From Iodidimonas sp. SYSU 1G8 (GTDB taxonomy: Bacteria; Pseudomonadota; Alphaproteobacteria; SMXS01), in NCBI RefSeq assembly GCF_039655775.1, contig NZ_JBBYXJ010000001.1, positions 1,470,001 through 1,534,000 of the forward strand: a stretch of 64,000 nt of DNA, written 5' to 3'. The notes below the pieces were generated by a model that worked only from the letters and a program-made list of their open reading frames with translations, was not told the origin of the DNA and ran no database searches. A program made the position numbers and the translations under genes. Shown here in pieces: positions 46,071-55,169 of the stretch; within the stretch, counting starts at the first letter, position 1; every line of letters begins with the position of its first letter.

Positions 46071-47392
46071 GCCGCGGGCTCCAGTCGGGCGCCGGCACTG
46101 GCCATCAACCCGGAAAAATTCGGGAACGAAGTGGCGATCATCTCGTCCTCGTCGACGGTCACCGGATTGCGCGAGGCGCAGCCCATGACCAGGAAGGACA
46201 TGGCGATGCGATGGTCCATGAAGGTCTCGACCGTGCCGCCGCCGGGCACGTCGCCGGGGCGTCCATCGACGATCATGCCGTCCTCGAGTTCCTCGACCGT
46301 CACGCCGTTCGCCGCGAGACCGCGCGCCATGGCGCTGATCCGGTCGGATTCCTTGACCCGCAATTCTCCGAGTCCGCGCATGGTCGTGCGGCCCTGCGCG
46401 AAGGCGGCGGCGATGGCCAGCACCGGATATTCGTCGATCATGCTGGGTGCCCGCTCGGCAGGGACATCGACACCACGCAGCGTGCTGGAGCGCGCGGTGA
46501 TGTCCGCGACGGGTTCGCCGCCTTCGACACGCCGATTGGTGATCTCGAGCGACGCGCCCATCTCGATGAGCGTGTCGAACAGACCGGCGCGAAGCGGGTT
46601 CACCGAAAGTCCCGTGACGGTCAGTTCCGAGCCTTCGGTGATCAGCGCGGCAACCAGCGGGAATGCCGCCGAGGAGGGATCGCCTGGAACGACCAGCGCC
46701 CGGCCCCGCAGGTCTGGATAGCCGTCGAGCGTGATGACGTCACCCTCGGGGCCATGCTCCACGGAGACCGACGCGCCGAAGTGACGCAGCATGTTCTCAG
46801 TGTGATCGCGGGTGGGCTCGCGCTCGATCACGATGGTCTTGCCGGGGGCATTGAGCCCCGCCAGCATGATGGCCGACTTCACCTGAGCGGACGGCACGGG
46901 GAGCGCGTAGCGGATCGGCAAGGCCGTCGAGGCGCCTTCCACCGTCAACGGCAGCCGGCCGCCTTCCGCCGCGGTGAAGCGGGCGCCCATCTGACGCAGC
47001 GGCGCCATCACCCGTTCCATCGGCCGTTTGCGCAGCGATGCATCGCCAGTGAAGACCGTGGTGAAGGGATGGGTCGCGACGACGCCCATCAACAGCCGCA
47101 CGCCGGTGCCGGCATTGGCCAGATCGAGCACGTCGGACGGCGCGGCCAGCCCGCCGACGCCGGTGCCATGCACGCTCCAGACGCCGTCGTCACCGCGCGT
47201 GATCTCGGCGCCCAGCGCCCGCATCGCGCGGCCGGTCGCCAGCACATCCTCGCCCTCGAGCATGCCGGAAATGCGCGTCTCGCCAACCGCGAGACCACCC
47301 AGCATCAGCGAGCGGTGCGAGATGGACTTGTCGCCCGGCGCGGCATGCCGTCCGGTCAGCCCGGTGATCCTGAAAGCGGTGCGCGCGCCCAT
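46067..47392 (-). CDS. aroA: 3-phosphoshikimate 1-carboxyvinyltransferase (EPSP synthase)
   Basis: 441 residues. The phosphate-binding start is [16 protein letters not shown] (about 19-34), the [11 protein letters not shown] motif lies near 91-101, and the conserved [10 protein letters not shown] segment near 325. It makes EPSP for chorismate synthesis, feeding the trp genes of this window. Ala in NAGTGVR rather than Gly is reminiscent of glyphosate-tolerant class II enzymes, but that is only suggestive. First gene of the aroA-cmk-rpsA run. Confidence 0.96.
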   Translation of the reverse strand: MGARTAFRITGLTGRHAAPGDKSISHRSLMLGGLAVGETRISGMLEGEDVLATGRAMRALGAEITRGDDGVWSVHGTGVGGLAAPSDVLDLANAGTGVRLLMGVVATHPFTTVFTGDASLRKRPMERVMAPLRQMGARFTAAEGGRLPLTVEGASTALPIRYALPVPSAQVKSAIMLAGLNAPGKTIVIEREPTRDHTENMLRHFGASVSVEHGPEGDVITLDGYPDLRGRALVVPGDPSSAAFPLVAALITEGSELTVTGLSVNPLRAGLFDTLIEMGASLEITNRRVEGGEPVADITARSSTLRGVDVPAERAPSMIDEYPVLAIAAAFAQGRTTMRGLGELRVKESDRISAMARGLAANGVTVEELEDGMIVDGRPGDVPGGGTVETFMDHRIAMSFLVMGCASRNPVTVDEDEMIATSFPNFSGLMASAGARLEPAA

Positions 47393-47547
47393 GAGTCGGT
47401 TTCCTTTTCGGGTTGCGGCGCCTCTCTAGCACAGCTTCCAAGGCTGGCCAATTACGTGCCGCGAACCAAATAGGGCTTTGACACCCGGTGCCGCGCGTGG
47501 CAATGGGTTTCGCCAATCCAAACCGTCGCAGTCAAAGTGAGGACAAG

Positions 47548-47874
47548 GTGGCAAAGCCTGAGCTGGGAACAAAGCGCCAGTGCCCGAAATGCGGCACCCG
47601 CTTCTACGATCTGGGTAAATCCGATCCGATCACCTGCATCAACTGCAGCCACACCTTCCTGCCCGAGGCGATCCTGAAGCCCCGGCGCCCGGTCGCGGAA
47701 GCGGTTGAAGAAAAGAAGGTCGTCAAGGCGCCCGTGGCGGATGCGGACGACGACGATATCCTCGAGGACGATGATGGCGACATGGATTCCATCCTCGAGA
47801 TCGAGGACGAGGAAGACGATATCGACGTGGAAGTGGAGGTCGATGTCGAAGATGATGGCGACGACGATAAATAG
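47548..47874 (+). CDS. TIGR02300-family acidic zinc-binding protein
   Basis: 108 residues starting at GTG 47548, which has GTGAGGAC upstream and gives the usual AKPELGTKR start. The N-terminal half has two Cys pairs (CPKCG and CINCS) and FYDLGKSDPITC. The C-terminal 45 residues are almost entirely Asp/Glu. The family is restricted to alphaproteobacteria and has no known function. An ATG at 47488 lies upstream in frame but has poor support. Confidence 0.87.
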   Translation: MAKPELGTKRQCPKCGTRFYDLGKSDPITCINCSHTFLPEAILKPRRPVAEAVEEKKVVKAPVADADDDDILEDDDGDMDSILEIEDEEDDIDVEVEVDVEDDGDDDK

Positions 47875-47950
47875 TCGCTTGACCTTCGGATCGCCCCCGC
47901 GCATATAGACGCGGCTTCGGCGGGTCGGTGGCCCACCGAACACCAGCTGG

Positions 47951-48026
<76 letters not shown>

Positions 48027-48035
48027 GAACCCCAG

Positions 48036-48060
48036 AAAAGCCGCCTTCGGGCGGCTTTTT
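48036..48060 (+). terminator. Terminator of tRNA-Ala
   Basis: Stem AAAAGCCGCC / GGCGGCTTTT with a TTCG tetraloop, followed by more T. Starts ten bases after the tRNA end. Confidence 0.93.
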
Positions 48061-48102
48061 CATGCCTGTCGCGCATTGGAACCCAATGGCCTTGCCAATC
48101 TT

Positions 48103-48128
48103 GGATATATTCCGTCAGATATAGCGAT
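48103..48128. promoter_or_regulatory. Candidate ModE-type molybdate operator
   Basis: GGATATAT, eight bases, ATATAGCGAT, just before modA. The right arm fits the alphaproteobacterial Mo-box half-site; the left arm is imperfect. Position (20 bases before the ATG) fits repression by molybdate-bound ModE. Confidence 0.3.
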
Positions 48129-48148
48129 AATCTGGCTGGAGAAACCTC

Positions 48149-48937
48149 ATGTCTCGATTGAAATGGATGCGGACAAAGGTCCTGCTTCTGGCCGCCAGCC
48201 TGGCGGCGCTGACGTTCTCGCTGCCGGCGCGCGCCGAATCGCCGGGCATCACGGTCTTCGCCGCGGCCTCGCTGACGAACGCTCTGCAGGATCTCGGCGC
48301 CGCCTATACGGCCAGAACCGGGGTTGCCGTACGATTTTCATTCGCGTCGAGTTCGGCCGTCGCCCGCCAGATCGAGGCCGGCGCGCCCGCCGACCTTTTC
48401 GTCTCCGCCGATACGGAATGGATGGACTATCTCGAGGAGCGCGGCCTGATCGAAACGGCGAGCCGGAAAAACCTCGTGGCGAATCGCCTGGTGCTCATTG
48501 CCCCGTCGGACCGCGCCGTCCAGCTGGAAATCAAGCGCGGCTTTCCCATCGCGGCCGCGCTCGGCACGGGGGGCCGCCTGTCGCTGGGCGATCCCGCTTT
48601 CGTGCCCGCCGGACGGTATGCCGAGGACGCCCTGCGCACGCTCGGCGTCTGGGACAGTCTCGCCGGCAGGCTGCTGCCCGCCGAGAACGTCCGCTCGGCG
48701 TTGGCCTTCGTTGCCCGCGGCGAGGCGCCGCTGGGAATCGTTTACCGCAGCGACGTGACGGTGGAGCCCAAGGTCCGAATCGTGGGCCTGTTTCCCGCGG
48801 ACAGCCACACCCCCATCGTCTATCCGGTCGCCCTGGTAAAAGGCGGGAACCCCCAGGCGCAGGCCTTCCTCGGCTTTCTGACGGAAGAAGGGGCGAAGGC
48901 CGTGTTCGATAAATACGGTTTCTCGCCGCTGCCCTAG
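48149..48937 (+). CDS. modA: Molybdate ABC transporter, periplasmic binding protein
   Basis: 262 residues. A signal peptide (RTKVLLLAASLAALTFSLPARA) precedes ITVFAAASLTNALQDLG, the ModA signature. The ligand-binding SSSAVARQIEAGAPADLFVSAD and YRSDVTVEPKVRIVGLFP segments are also normal. It delivers molybdate or tungstate to ModBC. modB and modC are not in this window, so the gene is orphaned here. TGGAG nine bases before the ATG. Confidence 0.93.
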   Translation: MSRLKWMRTKVLLLAASLAALTFSLPARAESPGITVFAAASLTNALQDLGAAYTARTGVAVRFSFASSSAVARQIEAGAPADLFVSADTEWMDYLEERGLIETASRKNLVANRLVLIAPSDRAVQLEIKRGFPIAAALGTGGRLSLGDPAFVPAGRYAEDALRTLGVWDSLAGRLLPAENVRSALAFVARGEAPLGIVYRSDVTVEPKVRIVGLFPADSHTPIVYPVALVKGGNPQAQAFLGFLTEEGAKAVFDKYGFSPLP

Positions 48938-49096
48938 AAAATATCGACGCCGATCCTGCGGCGGGTGACGGGCCCGGTGGATTTTCCCTGCCCTGGTACG
49001 GTATAGACGAAGCGGGCATTCTCTCGCATGGCACCGGGGCACGCGGCGCCGACGGGTTCATTCATACGCAGGTCCTCACGGGCCCGGAGAACTGCC

Positions 49097-49789
49097 TTGC
49101 CTCACGTGTCGGTCATCCGCCATCTCGCCTTCGAGGATCTGGGACTGTTCGCCGCCCCGCTCGAGGCGCGGGGCTGGACCATCCGAATAGTCGACGCCGG
49201 CATCGACGATATCGCGGACGCCATCGCCGATGCCGATCTGGCCGTGATCTGCGGCGGCCCGATCGGGGTCTATGAGAGCGACCGCTATCCCTTCCTGCTC
49301 GACGAACTGGCCGCCATCGAGCGCCGGGTAGAGGCCGGGCTCCCTACGCTGGGCCTGTGCCTCGGCGCCCAGCTCATCGCCGCCGCGCTTGGCGCCCCAG
49401 TCTATCCGGGCCGGCGCAAGGAAATCGGCTGGGGCCGGATACAGCTGACCATCGATGGCCGCGAATCCTGCCTGGCGGCGGTGGCCGAGACTCCGGTCCT
49501 GCACTGGCATGGCGACACGTTCGACCTGCCTCCGGGCGCGGCATTGCTCGCGTCCTCGGACACCTATCCGCATCAGGCCTTCGCTATTGGCGCGCACACA
49601 CTGGCGCTTCAGTTCCATGCGGAGGCCGATCCCCGGCGCATCGAGCAATGGCTGATCGGTCACGCCGCCGAGCTCTCGGCCTCCGGGGTGGACGTTCCGG
49701 GACTTCGCCAGCGCACCGCCGCCGTGCGCGACGCGGTCGAGGCGGCGGCCCCCGACCTGCTCAATCGCTGGATCGAGGGGTGGCGTTGA
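49097..49789 (+). CDS. Class I glutamine amidotransferase (GuaA-like)
   Basis: 230 residues from a TTG at 49097, which has GGAG eight bases upstream; the frame is open further 5'. The nucleophile elbow is GLCLGAQL (about 90-97) and the His-x-Glu pair is in LQFHAEAD (about 175). These proteins are stand-alone amidotransferase domains; the substrate partner is unknown. Overlaps the convergent Sel1/SPOR gene by 29 bp. Confidence 0.86.
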   Translation: MPHVSVIRHLAFEDLGLFAAPLEARGWTIRIVDAGIDDIADAIADADLAVICGGPIGVYESDRYPFLLDELAAIERRVEAGLPTLGLCLGAQLIAAALGAPVYPGRRKEIGWGRIQLTIDGRESCLAAVAETPVLHWHGDTFDLPPGAALLASSDTYPHQAFAIGAHTLALQFHAEADPRRIEQWLIGHAAELSASGVDVPGLRQRTAAVRDAVEAAAPDLLNRWIEGWR

Positions 49790-51407
49790 GCGTCTGACGG
49801 CTTTCGGTGACGAAGCAATCGACCGCCTCCGCCTTCAGCCGTTCGCACAGATCGGCGGCGGCCGCCCGATCATCGAAAGCGCCGACCTGAAGGCGGTGAT
49901 AGACGCCCTTTTCGCCAAGATCGGCCCGCAGAACGAACAGCTCCTTGTCCCCGAGCAGGGCTGGATGTTCGGCCACCAGCCGGGACCAGCGTGAACGGGC
50001 CTCGTCCTCGGTACGGCCCGCGCCCACCTGAACTCTGAAGCCGCCGGTAACCGACGACCTGGATGGTCCGGGATCGGTATTGGCCATGCGCACCTTGATG
50101 GCCCGCGACACGGTCACCGGCGCCGGGACGGGCGCTGGCGCCGCTGTCTCCACCTCCGGCCGGGGTGCCGCCGCGACACCGATCCTCATGGACTTGACCG
50201 GCTGGCAACCCTGCCCCGTCCTGCCGACCGCGGCGCAGAGCGCCTCGGCCGAGGATTCTCCGGCCAGCGGGCCGGTCCGGACACGATAGGAAGCGACGCC
50301 GCCCACCCGCAGGGTTTCGATATCGACACCCGCCGCGCCCAGGGCAGCCGCATGGCGCGACAGCAAAGCCTCCCGTAGAGCCGCGGCTTCGGCGGCGCTG
50401 GTCAGCGAGGCGAACTGGACCCGGTACACCACGCCCGGCTGCGTTTCAGGAGGCTTGGCCACATGCAGGGCGGGCCGGTCGGCCGGCGCCGCGGCGGGCC
50501 GCACCGGGATGGGCACCGACGCCGTCCGTCCCGGCGGCGGGACCGCTTGGGGCGGCTCCGGATCAGCGGCCGGCGGCGCGCGCGCCGGCTCGGGCGGCGT
50601 CGGGGATGGCACGGTCCTGGCCGGGCCCGTGAGCATGGAGGAATCGACCACTCTCGCCAGCGGCGAGACACCGGCAATGACCTCCGCCGGTATGGGATCG
50701 AGCTCGCCCAGCACCAGATCGCCCCCAGGGCGATGCAGGATAGCCTCGCCATTGAACGCCCCAGGCGGCCCGGACGGCGCGACAGCCGCCGTGATGGGCG
50801 AGTCGGGCAGGACAAGCGAGGCGGCCAGCTTCTCGGCCTCGGCGACCCCTTCAGGACTCAGATATGCCTTCACCATGGACAGGGCCGACCGCGCTTCCGA
50901 CTGGCCCGCCGCGGCAGCCAGGCTGAACCAGGCATAGGCCTCGACGAAATCCTGCGCCAGATAGTCGCCGTTGAAGTACTGCACACCCATCATGTACTGG
51001 GACGCCGGGTCACCCCCTCTTGCCGCCTGACGCCAATAGAAAATGGCGTCGCCGCCTTCTGCCGGACTGCGCTCGAAATACATGGACCCCAGATTGGCCT
51101 GAGCTCCAACATGGCCGAGGCCCGCGGCGCGCAGATAATATTCCTCGGCTCGCGCCAGGTCGCGAGGGACACCCCGTCCCAGACGGTGCATCTGCCCCAG
51201 ATTGAACAAGGCCCGAGGGTCGTTCTTCTCCGCCAGAGGCACCCATTCCTGGATCGCGGCGGGATAATCGCCTCGTTCATAGGCGGCGGCGCCGGCCAGG
51301 AAATCCGCCTGCGCGCTGCCTGCCCCGCCAAGCGCCAGCACCAGCGCCAGCGCCAGCGCCGCGACGGGAACGCGCGGGACCGTCATGGGGCGAAAGAGGA
51401 CAGACAT
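49761..51407 (-). CDS. Sel1-repeat and SPOR-domain protein
   Basis: 548 residues. Signal peptide (about 8-33), then four to five Sel1 repeats (residues 45-175: DPRALFNLGQMHRLGRG, GHVGAQANLGSMYFE and similar), a long Pro/Ala linker, and two SPOR-like units (about 325-400 and 460-540; YRVQFASLTSAAEA and FRVQVGAGRTEDEA). SPOR domains bind denuded peptidoglycan glycan at division sites. Probably periplasmic and cell-wall-associated. Start taken as ATG 51407; a longer frame to 51494 does not give a signal peptide at the N-terminus. Confidence 0.84.
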   Translation of the reverse strand: MSVLFRPMTVPRVPVAALALALVLALGGAGSAQADFLAGAAAYERGDYPAAIQEWVPLAEKNDPRALFNLGQMHRLGRGVPRDLARAEEYYLRAAGLGHVGAQANLGSMYFERSPAEGGDAIFYWRQAARGGDPASQYMMGVQYFNGDYLAQDFVEAYAWFSLAAAAGQSEARSALSMVKAYLSPEGVAEAEKLAASLVLPDSPITAAVAPSGPPGAFNGEAILHRPGGDLVLGELDPIPAEVIAGVSPLARVVDSSMLTGPARTVPSPTPPEPARAPPAADPEPPQAVPPPGRTASVPIPVRPAAAPADRPALHVAKPPETQPGVVYRVQFASLTSAAEAAALREALLSRHAAALGAAGVDIETLRVGGVASYRVRTGPLAGESSAEALCAAVGRTGQGCQPVKSMRIGVAAAPRPEVETAAPAPVPAPVTVSRAIKVRMANTDPGPSRSSVTGGFRVQVGAGRTEDEARSRWSRLVAEHPALLGDKELFVLRADLGEKGVYHRLQVGAFDDRAAAADLCERLKAEAVDCFVTESRQTLNATPRSSD

Positions 51408-51569
51408 GGGGAGGCGACCTGCGGAGTTGCTGACTTTGCCATCATCAGTGTCGGCACGGGTGACGTGCCACAAGATAAGCGTCGGTCGGAGCACGGCGAT
51501 CCATTCGAGCGGAGTGATCGTCCACTATAGGCACAGCCCGCGGGAGCGTCCATCAGCGGCCTGTTGTCT

Positions 51570-51597
51570 CTTGAAAGCCCACCGGTCTTTCCCACAT
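51570..51597 (+). promoter_or_regulatory. Sigma-32 (heat-shock) promoter of hsp20
   Basis: CTTGAAA, 14 bases, CCCACAT: exact -35 box and a good -10 for sigma-32 (consensus CTTGAAA-N11-16-CCCCATnT). Transcription would start near 51604, giving a leader of about 78 bases. Confidence 0.65.
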
Positions 51598-51654
51598 AGG
51601 AAACAGCGGCGCCGACGGTCGGGCCGCGGAATCTGGGTGCCTTCGGGGCCCGTA

Positions 51655-51681
51655 ATTGCCCGCTTCCGGGAAGGAGGCAAT
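51655..51681 (+). promoter_or_regulatory. SD-sequestering hairpin, candidate RNA thermometer of hsp20
   Basis: ATTGCC / GGCAAT (with CTTC / GAAG above a 2x2 internal loop, 51661-51662 opposite 51674-51675, and a CGG loop) puts the whole AAGGAGG ribosome site (51671-51677) inside the stem, with the ATG starting at the base of the stem (51682). The weak internal loop beside the SD is the design of ROSE-type thermometers in alphaproteobacterial small heat-shock genes. Confidence 0.5.
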
Positions 51682-52092
51682 ATGACGCGTGTATCTCTGC
51701 TATCGAGTCCCTTTCTGCTCGGGTTCGATCGGCTGGAAAGTATGCTGGAGCGCGCCGCACGATCGGCCGACGATGCCTATCCGCCTTACAACATCGAACA
51801 GACCAGTGAAACGTCATGGCGCATCGTGCTCGCCGTGGCCGGTTTCCTGCCCGAGCACCTGAGCGCCACGGTTGAAGACAACCAGTTGGTCGTCGCGGGG
51901 GCGCAACCCGAGGACAAGACCCGCAATTTTGTTCACCGGGGAATTGCAACCCGACAGTTCCAGCGGCGTTTCATCTTGGCAGAGGGGATCGAAGTGGTAC
52001 GCGCGGGTGTCGAGAACGGTCTTCTGACCATCGAGCTGACGCGCCCCAAGACGCAAAGCGTGGTTCGGAGAATCGATATCGTCACCAGATAA
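51682..52092 (+). CDS. Small heat-shock protein, Hsp20/IbpA type
   Basis: 136 residues. The alpha-crystallin domain (about 30-125) has YPPYNIEQTSETSWRIVLAVAGF at its start and GVENGLLTIELTRP at its end (the conserved G-x-L). It holds unfolded proteins for refolding. Start ATG 51682 with a very strong AAGGAGG; the open frame upstream has no similarity. Paired with a DUF1150 gene 34 bases on, as in many alphaproteobacteria. Confidence 0.95.
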   Translation: MTRVSLLSSPFLLGFDRLESMLERAARSADDAYPPYNIEQTSETSWRIVLAVAGFLPEHLSATVEDNQLVVAGAQPEDKTRNFVHRGIATRQFQRRFILAEGIEVVRAGVENGLLTIELTRPKTQSVVRRIDIVTR

Positions 52093-52126
52093 CGCCTGTG
52101 ACCGGCTCGCGAAAGGAGAGGTCGAT

Positions 52127-52342
52127 ATGATCGAGACACATACCTTGAAGAACCTGACGCCCGAGGCGTTTCTCGCCCTCGGCGCCGAGGATACCATCTA
52201 TATCCGCCCCATAGTGCAGAATGGCGTGCTGGCCTTTTCAGTCCATACCGGCGCCGGGCAACCCATCGGCCTCCTGGCAAGCGCCGATCACGCCCAGGCG
52301 GCGGCGCTCCAGCATGACATGACGCTGGTCAGCGTCCACTGA
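52127..52342 (+). CDS. DUF1150 protein
   Basis: 71 residues. The family pattern LGAEDTIYIRPI, then AFSVHTGAGQPIGLLASADHA, is clear. Usually linked to hsp20 genes, but no function is known. AAAGGAGAG precedes the ATG. Ends at a bidirectional terminator. Confidence 0.92.
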   Translation: MIETHTLKNLTPEAFLALGAEDTIYIRPIVQNGVLAFSVHTGAGQPIGLLASADHAQAAALQHDMTLVSVH

Positions 52343-52355
52343 CCCTCAAACAAAC

Positions 52356-52380
52356 GCGGCGAGGCCCGGGCCTCGCCGCT
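52356..52380. terminator. Bidirectional terminator between DUF1150 and ptsN
   Basis: Perfect 24-bp palindrome GCGGCGAGGCCC / GGGCCTCGCCGC between convergent stops, with short T-rich flanks on both sides. Confidence 0.75.
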
Positions 52381-52399
52381 TGTCGTTAGAAAGCCGCGT

Positions 52400-52867
52400 T
52401 CAGGCGGCGTTGGTCTGCGCATTCCCCTGTGTCAGGAGCGCATACAACGCTCCCGCGCCGTCGGCACCGCGCAATTTTTCACACATCGCCCGGTCCCGCA
52501 ACAGGCGGGATACCTTCGCCAGCGCCTTGAGATGGTCCGCGCCCGCGCTCTCCGGGGCAAGCAGCATGAAGATCAAATCCACCGGCTGATCGTCGATGGA
52601 CTCGAAATCGATCGGCTCATCGAGCTTGGCGAATAGCCCGTACAACCTGTCGATCTTTTCGAGCCGTCCATGGGGAATGGCCACGCCCTGCCCCACGCCC
52701 GTGGTCCCAAGACGCTCACGGCCCAGGATCGTCTCCAGGATCTCGCGCGAGGCGATGCCTGTCAGGGTCGCCGCACGCTCCGACAATTCCTGCAACGCCT
52801 GACGCTTGCTGCTGGCCTTCAAGCCGGCAAAAACCGCGTCAGGCGATAGAAGCTGCTGAATTTCCAT
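52400..52867 (-). CDS. ptsN: PTS IIA-like nitrogen regulatory protein
   Basis: 155 residues, EIIA-Ntr fold. The phosphorylated His is in GVAIPHGRLEKI (about residue 67). It is part of the PTS-Ntr phosphorelay that senses nitrogen and potassium status and lies by tradition next to rpoN and hpf. Ends close to the DUF1150 terminator. Start ATG 52867. Confidence 0.95.
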   Translation of the reverse strand: MEIQQLLSPDAVFAGLKASSKRQALQELSERAATLTGIASREILETILGRERLGTTGVGQGVAIPHGRLEKIDRLYGLFAKLDEPIDFESIDDQPVDLIFMLLAPESAGADHLKALAKVSRLLRDRAMCEKLRGADGAGALYALLTQGNAQTNAA

Positions 52868-52908
52868 GGCGCATCCGTTCCTCAGCGAGACGGGCTTGAA
52901 AGCATGAC

Positions 52909-53481
52909 CTAGTTCTGGCCCTGCGGATCGATCCAGCCGATGTTGCCATCCGGCCTGCGATACACCACGTTGAGACGACCGTGGGACGAATTACGGAACA
53001 TCACGACCGGTGCGTCCGACAGATCCATGCGCATGACAGCCCCGCCGACGGTCGTGGTCGGGATATCGAGCCGCATCTCCGCAACAATAACCGGCTGGTG
53101 ATCTTCCGGTTCCTCGTGATCTTCATGTTCACTGGCCAGAACGTAACCGGCCGCTTCGACCAGTTCCGCGTCGCCCTTGTGGTTCGCATGATGATTGCGC
53201 AGGCGTCGCTTGTACCGGCGCAGGCGCTTCTCGATCCGCTCCAGCGCCTGATCGAAGGTCGCGTAGGGATCCGCGGCAGACGCGTGGCTTTGCATCTGGA
53301 TGCCGTGCCCCGCATGCACGAGACACTCGACGCGGATCATATGGGCCTCGGGCGAGAAGGTAATGTGAGCGCTGACCGCGCGCTCGAAATACTTGCTCAC
53401 CGTCTCGTCGATCCGGTCTGTCACGTGCTTGCGCAGTGCCTCGCCTACATCGATCTGCTTGCCGTTGACGTGAATTTCCAT
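52909..53481 (-). CDS. hpf: Ribosome hibernation promoting factor, long form
   Basis: 190 residues. The N-terminal ribosome-binding domain starts MEIHVNGKQIDVGEALRKHV (1-110 or so), and the C-terminal dimerisation domain ends PVVMFRNSSHGRLNVVYRRPDGNIGWIDP. The long form makes 100S ribosome dimers alone. I start at the ATG at 53481, which gives the family N-terminus. Confidence 0.95.
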   Translation of the reverse strand: MEIHVNGKQIDVGEALRKHVTDRIDETVSKYFERAVSAHITFSPEAHMIRVECLVHAGHGIQMQSHASAADPYATFDQALERIEKRLRRYKRRLRNHHANHKGDAELVEAAGYVLASEHEDHEEPEDHQPVIVAEMRLDIPTTTVGGAVMRMDLSDAPVVMFRNSSHGRLNVVYRRPDGNIGWIDPQGQN

Positions 53482-53617
53482 GCTTTGCGTTACACCCTGC
53501 GATCTTCGTGATGAGTTCCAAGAGGTGCCGAAGCCGACTCTTGCGGATCTTGCCCCCGCCAAGAGGCGCGGACCATAGTGGTGTCGGCGTTGACTGTCAA
53601 ATTCTGAGCCCCCGTTC

Positions 53618-55117
53618 CTACCGCCCTGCTTTCAGCCGCCGTCTTCGCACCGATGACGGAATATGCATCGCCTCCCGGTACTTTGCGACCGTGCGACGCG
53701 CGATATCAATATCATCGTCCCGGAGCAGCTCCACGAGCCTGTCATCGGACAATATGGCGTTCGGCGACTCCTTGTCGATCAACTCCCGGATCCGGTGGCG
53801 GACTGCTTCGGCGGAATGGGACTCGCCCCCTTCGGCCGCCGCGATCGCCGCCGTGAAGAAATACTTCAACTCGAAGGTTCCGCGCGCGCAAGACAGATAT
53901 TTGCCGGCCGTGACACGGCTGACGGTGCTTTCATGCATGCCGATGGCATCGGCGACCTGCTTCAAGTTGAGGGGGCGCAGATGAGCGACGCCGCGCAGGA
54001 AGAACCCCTCCTGGCGGCGGACCAGTTCGGCGGCCACCTTGAGGATCGTCTTCGCACGCTGGTCCAGCGCCTTGACCAGCCAGCTGGCATTGCTGAAGCA
54101 GTCGGACAGATAGGCGCGGTCGTGCTTGGACCGGCTGGCGACCCGCACCTCGGCATAATAATGCGCATTGACCAGCACACGGGGCAGCACATCCGCGTTG
54201 AGTTCCACGCCCCATGACCCGTCCGGCCTGCGGGCGACGAAGACGTCAGGCGTGACCACGTCGGCGGTGACCGCGTCGAAGGCCAGGCCGGGCTTTGGAT
54301 CCAGTGCCCGCAGCTCCACCAGCATGTCGGCGAAATCCTCGTCGCTGACGCCGCACTGCCGCTTGAGCCAGTCGATACGGCCCTCCGCGAGGGCTTCGAG
54401 ATTCTCGACCAATGTTTCCATGGCCGGATCAAACCGGTTCCGGTCCCGCAGCTGGAGAGCGAGGCACTCCGCGAGGTTGCGCGCGCATACGCCGGGCGGG
54501 TCGAACTGCTGCAGGATGTCGAGAACACGCTCGACATCGTCCAGCGCGCAGCCGAGCCGTTCGGCCACCTCCGCAATGGAATCGCGCAGATAGCCACTGT
54601 CATCGACCAGATCGATGAGGTAGCTCCCGATCATCTTCTGGCGCCCATCGGCCAACGTCATGCCAAGCTGGTCAGTCAGATGTCCGCGCAGGGTCGTTGG
54701 AACGGCCAGGCGCGCCGATGGGTCATCCAACGGGCCGCCACCCTCGCCGCCCTCACGGCCGCCGCTCCAGGGACTGGCGGGTGAGGCATGCAGGAGATCG
54801 TCGGCGACCGGCGCAGGCCCCAGGTCCCGATCGTCATTGGTGAAGACATTATCGTAGCCGCTGTCGATCGGCGCATCCGGCGTATCCAGCGCGGGCGTGC
54901 TGGGCGTCGCCGCATCGACACCGGTCGCGGCTTCCGCGAGAGGTGCATCGCCGGCCGCGTAATCGAATTCGAGCAGAGGATTGGACTCGACCTGTTGCTC
55001 CACGAAGGAGACAAGGTCCAGGTTCGAGAGTTGCAGCAGCTTGATGGCCTGTTGCAACTGTTGCGTCATGACCAATTGCTGGCCTTGCCGCAGAACTTGT
55101 CGCAATCCGGATGCCAT
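53618..55117 (-). CDS. rpoN: RNA polymerase sigma-54 factor
   Basis: 499 residues. The N-terminal Gln-rich activator domain is MASGLRQVLRQGQQLVMTQQLQQAIKLL; an acidic linker of about 100 residues follows; the core-binding and HTH regions precede the RpoN box ARRTVAKYRE close to the C-terminus. It directs transcription from -24/-12 promoters such as the one at 9260-9276. Neighbours lptB (upstream) and hpf/ptsN (downstream) are standard. Confidence 0.97.
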   Translation of the reverse strand: MASGLRQVLRQGQQLVMTQQLQQAIKLLQLSNLDLVSFVEQQVESNPLLEFDYAAGDAPLAEAATGVDAATPSTPALDTPDAPIDSGYDNVFTNDDRDLGPAPVADDLLHASPASPWSGGREGGEGGGPLDDPSARLAVPTTLRGHLTDQLGMTLADGRQKMIGSYLIDLVDDSGYLRDSIAEVAERLGCALDDVERVLDILQQFDPPGVCARNLAECLALQLRDRNRFDPAMETLVENLEALAEGRIDWLKRQCGVSDEDFADMLVELRALDPKPGLAFDAVTADVVTPDVFVARRPDGSWGVELNADVLPRVLVNAHYYAEVRVASRSKHDRAYLSDCFSNASWLVKALDQRAKTILKVAAELVRRQEGFFLRGVAHLRPLNLKQVADAIGMHESTVSRVTAGKYLSCARGTFELKYFFTAAIAAAEGGESHSAEAVRHRIRELIDKESPNAILSDDRLVELLRDDDIDIARRTVAKYREAMHIPSSVRRRRLKAGR

Positions 55118-55169
55118 CAGATCCTATCCGCCGGCACCGCGCGCCGCCGACCAAGGGAGCACGCGCGTC

